Source: Psococerastis gibbosa
Taxonomy: Eukaryota > Arthropoda > Insecta > Psocodea > Psocidae
DNA: 64,000 nucleotides
Direction: 5' to 3'
NCBI GenBank assembly: GCA_963971405.1
Contig: OZ020491.1
Span: 7,062,855 to 7,126,854, forward strand
Positions 1 to 9,900 of the stretch are shown piece after piece (the stretch's first letter is position 1; each line of letters begins with the position of its first letter). The notes under the pieces are model-generated. The model was not told the DNA's origin and ran no database searches. It worked only from the letters and a program-made list of their open reading frames with translations. Position numbers and translations under genes: made by a program.

Positions 1-94
1 GATTTTGAGAGGAAAAATAAAAACCACTATGCAATATCCAATGAAATTTCTAACCCCCCCCCCCCCCGAAAAAAAATCCTGGCTACGGCCTTGA
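1..94. mobile_element. Right end of a hAT-like element, cut by window edge
   Basis: A long C run followed by AAATCCTGGCTACGGCCTTG is the same right end as in the element at 1484-1746 (AAATCCTGGCTACGTGCTTG). The left half is outside the window. Confidence 0.5.
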
Positions 95-220
95 ATACCT
101 GCTCGACGACAGCAATTGGTGTCAGTTATTAGCCTCGTTATTATATACACAAAATTTATTTATCTTTTGCCAGTCTGACTCCAAGAAACTAATGTCGTGC
201 TGATTGGTCAAGGTAGCAAT

Positions 221-421
221 CAGTGGCGGCGCTACGGGGGTGCTCAAGGGGCCCCCCCCCCCCAACAGTTTCTCCGGCCCCTCCCCCACTTTTGAGATAT
301 TTTACATGCATGTTGTTAAATTGCAGAATTATTGAACGGTATACCTACTTCCAATGAAACATGTTGTTTTTTCACTGCCACCCCCCCCCCCCCACCCTAA
401 ATATTTCTAGCGCCGCCACTG
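221..421. mobile_element. hAT-like non-autonomous element with 8-bp duplication
   Basis: 201 bp with terminal inverted repeats CAGTGGCGGCGCTA and TAGCGCCGCCACTG and a perfect 8-bp duplication GTAGCAAT at 213-220 and 422-429. CAGTG-type ends and 8-bp duplications are diagnostic of the hAT superfamily. No transposase; G and C homopolymers inside. Confidence 0.88.
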
Positions 422-429
422 GTAGCAAT

Positions 430-714
430 AAGTTGAAGGAATGAATTAATCAAGCATGAACTTTGGTCTAGGTCTCGCTACGATTTTCTACAAAAACTAA
501 TAACTTACTAACCGAAAGCGAATCCTGTTCACGCTACAATGAAAGGCAAAACAGAAAAATGAGTTAAACACTCGTCAAAAATTCAGAAACCAACCACTGC
601 GTATTATTCAGCAGTTTTTCAACTATTACATCGCCAGAGACGCCTTTGAGGCCCACCACTCATGACCAATATACTGCCAATATATAAATATGAGAAGCAT
701 GTATGCATAAAGCG

Positions 715-753
<39 letters not shown>

Positions 754-1475
754 AAGAAGTTGGTATCGTCGCATTGACTGTTACAAAAAAAAATTAATAA
801 AAATTCCAATGGAATTCGTATATTATCAAAGAATATTAATTAAAATATTACAACCCATACAAGCATTTAGATTTTAGAAGTTTTTGGTCTCTGCTGCATT
901 TACAGTTTCAAGTGACAAATCGCCTTTTCCATAAATGCTCCTCATATAAATAACTGCAAAAAGTAGACTAAAACTGGATTCGACAGAACAATAAAGAATA
1001 TCACTAAACAAACTAACAATTAAAGCAATGAAAGTCAATAAACTCTGGATACGAGGAAAAAAATAAAAAAATATCACTAAAAAAACTAACAATCAAAGCA
1101 ATGAAAGCCAATAATTAACACCAAAACTAAGAGGGGAAGTCCATAGACATTGGCCATTCCAAAATATGATAATGAATTTTTTTTATTTAATTTAATATGT
1201 AAGCTATAATAATTTGGTATGGTATTTGTATAGGACTGTTTCATAAATAGTACTAAAGGGAATTTTTGCTTTCATAATTATACGTTAGTATGAGGAAAGC
1301 TTTGTTTTCGATTTCGAGATGTAAAGGGATTTCCACGTTGATAACCAATGTAACGTTCAGTTCCCGCGGCTGCTGCTGAATAAATGCCTGTTTGCGCTTG
1401 AAATAGGATGAGTAGGCTAGTAAGATTTAGACATTTGCGAGACTAACGACCCTAGATGAATATGTAACTAGATGG
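430..1475. other. No gene recognised
   Basis: AT-rich sequence between two hAT-like elements. Two near-repeats of AAAACTAACAATCAAAGCAATGAAAG-type sequence stand about 80 bp apart (near 1005 and 1085). No exon-like coding signal was seen. Confidence 0.5.
721..750. repeat. A homopolymer of about 30
   Basis: Poly-A run with ATGAAG after it. Could be a tail of an unrecognised retroelement. Confidence 0.6.
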
Positions 1476-1483
1476 TCCACAAC

Positions 1484-1746
1484 CAGGCACGTAACCAGTG
1501 AGGGGGCTTTGGGGGCTGAAGCCCCTCCCGAAATGAAAAAAGGGGGGGGGGGGAAATAATTTTTTAGTTTATTTATATTTGTTCTCGCTCGATCCAGTGT
1601 ATACACGGTAGATTCGATAGTGCAAGATACTTCCGCAGATTACGGAAGACTTGACCAGCCGTTTTACTGGGGGTATCCCATACCCCCCCCCCCCCAACCC
1701 CCTGGTAGTTAGCCCCTCCCGAAATAAAATCCTGGCTACGTGCTTG
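1484..1746. mobile_element. hAT-like non-autonomous element with 8-bp duplication
   Basis: 263 bp with ends CAGGCACGTAACCAG and TGGCTACGTGCTTG, bounded by perfect 8-bp copies of TCCACAAC (1476-1483 and 1747-1754). The inside has G/C homopolymers and repeated AGCCCCTCCCGAAAT. The ORFs here are non-coding shadows. Confidence 0.87.
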
Positions 1747-1968
1747 TCCACAACGATCTTTGTAGTAGTATTTTGTTTGTTTAAAGTGGGTGGAGCAACC
1801 TGATCGTTGCCCGACCGGAACTTGAGAATGCGCTAGTGCCACGTTTCCGCCTTAACCTCTAAACAAACCAACTTTCGTATGTAATTGTAATTGATGTTGT
1901 ATTATTATTTTAATGTTTCTTTAAATAACTACTGTTAATTTAACACAAAATTTTAAATTTGTTCAGAT

Positions 1969-2192
1969 AAGGCGCATATTCCACCGACGTCAATTTTCAA
2001 TGTGCATGTGGATGACGTGGTAGCAGACATCAATAATTAGTCTCTGCCATATTATAACTTAATTTATAATAGATAAGTTAAGTATCTACATTATAGTCTC
2101 CTTAAAATATGGCAGCGACTAATTAATGATGTCTGCTACCACGTCATCCACATGCACATTGAAAATTGACGTCGGTGGAATATGCGCCTTAA
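1969..2192. mobile_element. Palindromic element family P1
   Basis: Near-perfect inverted repeat: AAGGCGCATATTCCACCGAC ... GTCGGTGGAATATGCGCCTT. The inner arms carry GACGTGGTAGCAGACATC and an AT-rich centre with TTATAACTTAATTTATAATA. Both arms can fold over the whole length. Confidence 0.85.
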
Positions 2193-2664
2193 CAATATAT
2201 AGTAGTTGTTAGTTAATTATTCAAAAATAGTGCTGCTGAACTACGTAGTAAGATACTAGCGAAACCTGCAGGACCGGTTGTGAAGCATTGGTTGTTGAAC
2301 GGCTGTAGACGTTGATTTCCTTTTCAGACAAAATAAAGTCTGAAGTTAGGAAAAAATGACCGTTGTTTATAATAAATATATTGAAATGTATAAAAAAAAA
2401 TATTAAAGTTACTTAGATAAACAATTGAATTGTAATTAATTATTAAAAACAGGGCTTTTGACTTTTGTAGTCAGATTATATTCCCCGATTGGTCCTGCAG
2501 GTAGCGCTGCGGGCGCGAATGCTGTGGGCCTGGCTGGGCTAATTACTAACACTTATTTTTAGAAAGATACAAACTGAAACTAGAGGGGTGCGCCTGACCT
2601 TCAATCGGCCATCACGAATTTATGTCTCAGCATCACTGTATCTATTGCATGTTGTTGAGGGGCC

Positions 2665-2984
2665 TAAGGCGGGGTTTCCACCGACCTCTCATTGCAGAAT
2701 GCAAATGACATTGATGGAAATTTGAGTTTTTCTTTTTATAGAAATCTATTAAAAGTTTGTACTTAACATATCCCATGACGCCATTTTTTAATTTTAGTTT
2801 GTGATTTTACTCTATGATCATTGATCAGTTTAACTATGGCATAGAGTAAAACAAAATTTCCGTCAATGTCATTTGCATTCTGCAATGAGAGGTCGGTGGA
2901 AACCCCGCCTTTATCAATGATATCTGCTACCACGTCAACGTATGTGCATTCTGCAATGAGAGGTCGGTGGAACCCCGCCTTAAC
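2665..2984. mobile_element. Compound palindromic element P1
   Basis: An inverted repeat with arms AAGGCGGGGTTTCCACCGAC and GTCGGTGGAAACCCCGCCTT (2665-2912), followed directly by a second right arm (2913-2984) with ATCTGCTACCACGTCAACGT and another GTCGGTGGAACCCCGCCTTA. Probably one element inserted in the loop of another, the outer one having lost its left arm. Confidence 0.7.
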
Positions 2985-3473
2985 AGAGTTCAACATCTTT
3001 ATGTTGATGAATGAATTTTCCGGAGGTTCACTCACCCACTAATTATAACGCCTCCATTTTTACAACCTGAACTTTCACATTGTGTCCCTTAGGTTACACC
3101 TTTTTCCTTGGCTAAGGTAGTTGTGTCAGCCTCTGAACTTAAGTAATATTTTTGCCTCGCTATAGTCCGGGTCTCATTGGTCTCCCGCTTGCATCTCATA
3201 CTTATCAACTCCTATCAGACCTGCAAGTGTTCACAATCTGACAAGTTTTTTTGCAGTCTATCGTGTACACTGTTATTCCAGCAGCAGCAGCAACAGGAGG
3301 ATTGAGTGTTCAGATTGTTCACATTGACAAGTTGCTTTAAGTCAGATTCCAACATGTGTTTCCACAAGCTATCCTGATTACTACATCAAAGTTAACACAA
3401 AGCTTTGCATAAGAAACGTTTACGAGAAACCTAGAAGTAGGTAGCTATAAAACGTTTGGACATTTTACTTTTT

Positions 3474-3660
3474 TATAAGGTTAATCGCATACAAACAATT
3501 TAATGGATGTATCCGATTGACCTGTTTAGTCGCCTCTTTAGGTTAAAAACCCATGTTGAGTTACGACACTTCTCCGATCGCATGGCATGTAGAGACTTGC
3601 TCACTTGCACAAGTACAAGCACTCTACCACATGGCTATTGAAGTCGATGTATGGTAAGTC
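3474..3660 (-). mobile_element. SINE-C with A-rich tail
   Basis: Reverse copy of a repeat with the head GATGGCCAGGTGGTAACGTG, middle CACGGGTACTAACCTACAGA and GGCGACTGAAGAGGTGAATC, and tail GCGATTAACCTT then A run. Other copies: 9063-9243, 24403-24575, 29590-29712, 57863-57995. Poly-A tail and fixed length suggest a SINE; no clear B-box. Confidence 0.6.
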
Positions 3661-3670
3661 TCCACTCCAT

Positions 3671-3756
3671 CAGCAGGCTGATCATGGCGATTATAATTGT
3701 TTGTTTACAGTTTTAATCCCAGGAGTAATTTAATACAAATCGCCATGATCAGCCTT
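3671..3756. mobile_element. Short palindromic element family P2
   Basis: Arms AGGCTGATCATGGCGATT and AATCGCCATGATCAGCCT around GTTTGTTTACAGTTTTAATC. The same centre occurs in 16045-16205. Confidence 0.7.
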
Positions 3757-4032
3757 ACTGGTAAATATAATCCTATATTTAGCTTATCAGCTCCTCTGAG
3801 TTAATAGATACGGTTCACTCGATTCTAAAATCAAACATGGCGGCTACGCTGCTCTACATTATTTTAGAAAAATCAGGTCTTTTCCCCAAAGTTTAATGAG
3901 AAAGAGAAGGGTTAGTGGCGAAGGACTAACAATTATAACAGTGAACCTATACGACATAATCAATAATTGAAATTTCTCATAGCCAATTCACTAGAACTCA
4001 AGACAAATAACAATACGGCCTATTAGTCTCAT

Positions 4033-4528
4033 TAGGGGTCTTAACAGTGTTGGTGTTATCGAGTTAGATGTGCTATCCAAGTTAACACACAATCGTGAGT
4101 GAACCTCGGGAGTGAGTTATCATGCTATATCGAAAACATTTAACAGGGTAAACCACGTGGTAGTAATCAGACGTTCATGGCACGGTTTTGAAGAAAGTGG
4201 CAGAACTCTATACTAGTGCCACATTTGTTTATATTTTTTGTTCATTTTGGTTATTATAATTTTAAGTATTTACGGTAATTGCTTGTGAAATAATAGATAA
4301 TACAAATAAATTTAAATACTACAAAATTTTAAACGCGTGTCTCAAATCAATTGACAAAAACAGAGATGGCGGCGGTCAAACCTGAGCTATCGATTGCAGC
4401 GCTAGCTAAATAGCACAGCTAGCCAACATGGAAGTGCGTTTAGGATAGCAACTTGGTTATCGGTGTGTTAACTTGTAACACACTTAACTAGGCATAACTC
4501 GATAACGCGAATACAGTGAAGACCCCTA
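4033..4528. mobile_element. MITE with TA duplication, family M1
   Basis: About 495 bp with inverted ends GGGGTCTTAACAGTGTT and AATACAGTGAAGACCCC, both flanked by TA. Arms continue as long imperfect inverted repeats (ATCGAGTTAGATGTG / CATAACTCGATAACGCG). TA flanks fit Tc1/mariner-type elements. No coding capacity. Confidence 0.8.
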
Positions 4529-4643
4529 TTGTCTATTATATTCGCCATTTCGTCAGAAGAGATAGTGGGACCTGAGGAAGTGTTGAATAATCAGAAGTGG
4601 AGGGCCAGTGGAAGACTCACATATCACACCCGGGTTCCTTAAT

Positions 4644-4853
4644 AAGGGCCCGTATATGGCAGGCGGTTGCGGTAGCCTGCCGTCTAATAAACATAGGATA
4701 ACCTTGTAATTCCGTGTTTACATTGGGCAAAGCGTTTCCTTCTTATAAACCTTGTGAGACTTAACTTAAAAAGAGACTATGTTCTACGTAAATAAACAAA
4801 CTACTAGCTTTTCTTTTGTTATGAGCAGCAACCGCCTGCTATAAACGGGCCCT
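4644..4853. mobile_element. Palindromic element with GGGCCC ends
   Basis: Ends AGGGCCCGTATATGGCAGGC and GCCTGCTATAAACGGGCCCT (210 bp); the next bases GGTTGC/GCAACC also pair. Lies about 115 bp after MITE 4033-4528. Confidence 0.7.
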
Positions 4854-5107
4854 CAGTATTTAGACTCCGTTTTACTATACGAATGTACATCTGGGGCGTT
4901 AAATGCTAATTTCTCAATTTTATAAAACGCCAATTTACACCGGGTAATATTTATTCATTTTTACTTCTGTCTGCTTCTAGACCCCAACGAGCTTTCTTTA
5001 ACCTCACTAATAATATTGTTCTGAAGAAATTTTTATGGAGCTAGGCCAACATAAAGTGGTCATTGGTTCATTGTCCAATGCAGACGACCACAAGGATTTC
5101 GAACATT

Positions 5108-5935
5108 GTTGCTCTCCAATTTATACGTAGTATAAGGAAAGCTTTGTGACGGTCGAAATTTTCGATTCCGAGATATCAACGGATTTACACGTTTTAAGGT
5201 CTCAGGAACCCAAAAAAGTGGTTTTTACGAAATGTCTGTCTGTTCGTCTATTTTGATGAAATTCGGCATGTAGGTTCACAAAAATCATACCTCGGGGCCA
5301 TTTTTTTTATTTTGGGCTAACTCAATTTGGGGGGTTTTTATTTTCAAAAAACTTCAAAAAAATGCCTAAAAAAATTATTTCCCAAAAACGGCTCCAACGA
5401 TTTCTTTTAAATTCTCATATATTGTAGTTGTTGTTAATGTTGATAAAATGCGGGGGGTCGCTTGCCCCTTGATAGTTTCCTTCTGGGGGTAAAAAAATAA
5501 AAATGACTAAATTTTAATGAAAAATGACTAAAAAATAATTTTTCTGCGACACCTTTCTATCGATGATTTCTACCTTCAGGCATGTTTTAGGTGTTAAATT
5601 GAGTAACGAAACCGGACAGGTTGCTTTCCCAAAAAAGTATTTGTTTTTGTACAAAAAAAAAATGCTTTTTTGAAAAATGAAAATTCACGCTCTAATGCAT
5701 TGCGTGCCCTGCCAGTATTGCTGTGTGGTAATGTGTTGGTCTGACCTATCTAGAATTTACCTCACCAACAGTGACGAGTGACGTCAGGTGGACACCCCCC
5801 CCCCCCCCCCACCCCGAGATATCGGAAATTTAGCCATAGGAAAATTATTTACCATGAAATTACTCATTTTCCCTATCTACTAATTTTGATAAATTGGAAA
5901 GCATGTTCGAGTAAACTCGGACCGGTTCTTTATAT
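5108..5935 (+). repeat. Dispersed repeat F, full copy (about 830 bp)
   Basis: Begins CTCCAATTTATACGTAGTAT, AAGGAAAGC; ends TTGATAAATTGGAAAGCATG, GAGTAAACTCGGACCGGTTC. Both ends carry GCTTTCC/GGAAAGC with AATTTAT, inverted. Includes ACATTTCGTAAAAACCAC-type and GACAGGTTGCTTTCCC blocks and C run. No conserved ORF. Full copy also at 26598-27435 (reverse). Confidence 0.72.
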
Positions 5936-6169
5936 TGTTTCCGTGTGAATTTTTAGCCATTGGCATCGATGTCAACCCACACCGTTAAAGCGATAATTGA
6001 CAAGCTGAGCCAAGGTTACTAACGCAATGTAACAGGCGAAAGTATGACTTAATCAAGTACAGATACGAGTCTTCATTACATTATATTAGTTGTATTTTGG
6101 TAGTCTCTAGAAAGTGGGGTGCTCCCAATACAATATGGTGCTTTGATGGCCTATTCTGAATTATTGCAT

Positions 6170-6600
6170 TCCACTTTATACGTTAATATAAGGAAAGCTA
6201 TTTGATGGTCGAAATTTTTCAGTGGATTTACAAGTTTTGAGGTTCCAGGAACTCAATATTGGTTTTTACGAAATGTCTGTCGATTTGTGGGCAAACTACC
6301 CGGTGGATTTCGATGAAATTTGGCAGGCAGGTCCACAAAAATCATATCTCAGGAAAATAGACACACTGTATATATAGTAGTCGTTATTAATGTTTATAAT
6401 AACTCAATAGGTCGCTTGGTTATGGGGGTAAAACAATTAAAAAGAAGTTTTCATGAAACTGCCTAACAAATTATTTTTCTGCGGAACCTTTCTATCGATG
6501 CTTTCTAACTAGGTATATTTTAGGTGTTAAGTAGAGTAACAAAACCGAACAGGTTGCTATCCCAAACAAAAATTTGGTTCTGTAAATTTTGTTGTTGTTG
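6170..6600 (+). repeat. Repeat F, diverged partial copy
   Basis: TTGCATTCCACTTTATACGT, TGGTTTTTACGAAATGTCTG, then GTAAAACAATTAAAAAG and CAGGTTGCTATCCCAAACAA. Several segments are missing. Similar partial copies: 24575-24960 (+), 36890-37500 (-), 58480-58575 (-). Confidence 0.5.
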
Positions 6601-6818
6601 AAGAAATACCAACTACAAGCAACAGAACAAGCTTAGACATGCTTACGATTGACACTAAGAAACAGGCTTCAGAGTGACTTGGCCATTTTCGTGCCCACAA
6701 AACCTAGCTATCTCTTAACTACGTTTGTGCAAAATTTCAGCTTAATCAATGTCTATTTTCAACGCCCACCTTTACTTCTGTTTTTCAAACTATACTCCTC
6801 AACAAACCCGTAGCTTAC

Positions 6819-6980
6819 CTTGGCCTTGTCACAGTCCATTTCTAAGATTCGATTCCTCTGAATCTGCAGTTGCAGCTCTTGCTCCAGTTCAGAGATCCGT
6901 TCCGCCCTGTGTATAATATCAGGAGGTATGCTGGGCCGGAAGGGGTCGGTTTGTACACTGACAGATCTTGTAATGGGCTC
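6819..6980 (-). CDS. ZMYND11: ZMYND11-like exon: STQT-like motif and coiled coil
   Basis: 162 bp, 54 codons, phase 0 on both sides (TTTTCAG acceptor, GTAAGC donor). SVSVQTDP at its start resembles the VSVSTQT segment that precedes the C-terminal coiled coil in vertebrate ZMYND11; the rest ([20 protein letters not shown]) is a heptad-like coiled coil. It ends in a clear donor, so at least one more exon, expected to include the MYND finger, lies further left. I found no MYND ligand pattern in 1-6818. Confidence 0.8.
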
Positions 6981-9900
6981 CTGAAAATTAAAACCTAAAT
7001 TTAGCCGATGAGCCACAACACTTTTACACATTGCATTGTTATAATCATTATATTGTATTTTCATTGGCAGTAAGATAACACAAGATGGAAAATTATGCCA
7101 AGAAATCTTCAGCCGATTCCACCCAGCCTAATTAGTATTTCCCAAGAAGTCGAATTACATCAACATACAGTAAATATAAGGACAATGCTGATTAAAACAC
7201 TTGATTGGAGCATACTGCTTCGAGATATGGTGCATCTATGAAAAATACAAGAAGTTGGAAGCCTTTGAAATGTGTTTCTATAGAATGAAATAATAATAAT
7301 AATAATAATCACCTTTATTTTCATTATATAAATTAAATGAGAGACCTAGGTCATCCCATTAACAGAATATCAGAAATCGCGTTACAAATTACACTAATTA
7401 CAGTTACAGTTACATTAACAATTCAGTTACAATTCTTTCATAATTTTTTTTAAAGTCTTTCTAAATTCTATTTTAAAATGATGCTTGAGATAGCTGCCGT
7501 TACTTCGTCCGTTGTGTAAAACATTTTGTATGAGAAACACTTTGAGGGTGGATTTGAATTTCTTGTAGGGCTGTTCTTTAAAGGACTGGGGTAACACATT
7601 CCAAAAGGAATTGCTCGCTTAGCAAATAGAAGCAATTTGTAGACATATAATGAGGGGAATGTTACAATTCTGAGTCGCTTAAAACCATCTCTGCATGTTG
7701 TAGTTATCGATAATTTAAGGATACATCTAATTACCTTTTTCTGAAGTTTTGAATGCTAAAAATATCATGGAGACAACCTAACGAAGTAAGGACTCTAATT
7801 ACCTTCATATCAGGGCAAAAAGCCAAGTGGATGGAGCACATGATAAGACATGAAGAACTCCTTAACGCCAATGTGGCACGTGGAACAGCTCTACAAATTT
7901 GCCAAATTAGTTTTTGGGCAATTTCTGTTGTTGTTTTCTAACGTTTGCTTTCAGCATTTCTGCTTGAAGCAGCCTGCGGGGGAGTGAGTCTGTTTATTAA
8001 CTCGAGGCACCCTAGTGGCAGACTCCTCCACCTTATAGAGAATAAGGGTTGACAGACAAGGTGGACCTCCTGATTATAGTGGATTCCAAACCACTTGGGG
8101 AACATAGTAAAGTCACACGATTAATTCGGAGGTGATCAGGACTCGACACGTACTTAGACTGACAGGTAGTCTCAGCGCGGGTTATCAAGCCCCACAATGC
8201 TTCTCTGCCAAGCTATACACACTACCAAGTTTCCTGCTGTTTCGAACAGGCTCTCCTCTGGCGGATTCTACTTGGTATGGCCATTGGACAATTTCTATTT
8301 ATATTCTATGAAGTAACTTGGGAATATGGCGGCCAGTAACACCGATTACCCATAATGATATAACCTGATTTGCATATTTAAGAAAATATAAATAAATAAA
8401 ACAACAAATAGCAGCGAGGTCTGGTGGAGGGAGTTCCATAACTGTGGCCAATCAGTGGCAGTGACGGCCACATCCTACAAGAACACTTCTTTCTGATTCA
8501 TCAATGATAGTCCTACTATCGGTATTTCCTGAGAAATTTAACACCTATAAGGATTCTCCCCTCCAGTGAGGCCTGTTAAACAAATGCTCACCTGTGACGA
8601 GCTAGACACAATGGTCTCCTCTTTCTCCTTTGCTTCCTCATTACTCTTCTTCTTCGGCCTACTCCCAGCCTTCTCCATCGTAGCCATCTTTAGTTTCCGC
8701 GCATTTTGTACTCGCTCCTCCAACTCCCTCGCCTGTGCCTGGTTCTCAGCACTGCTGTCATCGGAGTCAGACTCAGAGCCTTCCTTGTCTCCGCTCGGCT
8801 TGCCATCATCCGTCCCATCGGAGTCATTCAGCCTCGAGTCGTCAGCAATATTGCTGTACTTCAAGTGAAGATCCTCGACTGGTTTCTTGCCCGATTTCGT
8901 CAATAGCGGCGCCTCTGAATCTGTACTGTCGTTGTCGACAACACTGGGTTTCTTGGCTTGCTCTTGGGTTTTTTTGTCGCTGGAACCAAAACACCTTTTT
9001 TAAAGCGGAAATGACAAATAATTTTTAAACAACAAACGCTAAGGCGGCAATTCCACAGGCGAATTCGATGGCCAGGTTGTAACGTGCTTGCACTTGTGCG
9101 AGTCTTTACATGCTATGCAATCGGAGACGTGTCGTACTCATCACGGGTAATAACCTACAGAGGCGACTGAAAAGGTCAATCGGATAAATTCATTAAATTG
9201 TTTGTTTGCGATTAATCTTAAAAAAAAAAAAAAAAAAAAAAAATTGCTTCAATTGTGATTTGAAATTTTTATTTGCTTTGTTTTAAAGAGACTATTATGA
9301 AGATACTTAACTTACCTATTATAAATTAAGTTATAATATGGTAGAGATTTATTAATGATGTCTGCTACCATATTATAACTTAATTTATAATAGGTAAGTT
9401 AAGTATCTACATAATAGTCTCATTAAAACAAAACAAACAAATAATCTCAAATCACAAATGAAGTAAATTCGCTGGTGGAATTACCGCCTAGCGTAAATTT
9501 CACGAAATCACGAGGCAATAGGAGTGGGCATAAGTAAATTTAAATTATCTCACGATATATTAATCGTAGAGATGTCAAAAATATCACGACAATAAGAATG
9601 CATTTTTCTGAGCATTCTGATACATGATTTCAGGACATGTAGAGTAGTGGTACAGACACCGATTTTCAGGGATGTTGGTTCGAGTCCCACACTTGCTACA
9701 TTTTCTGGCCATGCTTCGGAGGGCATGTAAAGCAGGCGGACCCGGGTCTTCCTAGTTGAGTGTAAGGCTCGATAGCCCTAACTCCGGTAGGTAGGCTTAG
9801 TAATAGAACAAAGAAAACATTATTTATTTATTTATGATTTGTACATATTCCTAACACAGCAGATTGACTATAAGTATTGAATTTGAACTAAACGATTGGC

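Noticed and set aside
1569-1842. Overlapping minus-strand ORFs with Gly runs
   Set aside because: They lie in the hAT-like element 1484-1746 and its C run.
2763-3035. 90-aa minus-strand ORF
   Set aside because: It reads through the arms of a palindromic P1 element; no coding constraint expected.
8566-9028. Plus-strand ORFs opposite the exon 8592-8979
   Set aside because: They are antisense to a phase-consistent exon with acidic coding sequence; no motif of their own.
9631-9833. Possible tRNA gene (A- and B-box-like motifs)
   Set aside because: It repeats in the window with a non-tRNA body and target duplications, so it is a SINE; no cloverleaf could be drawn.
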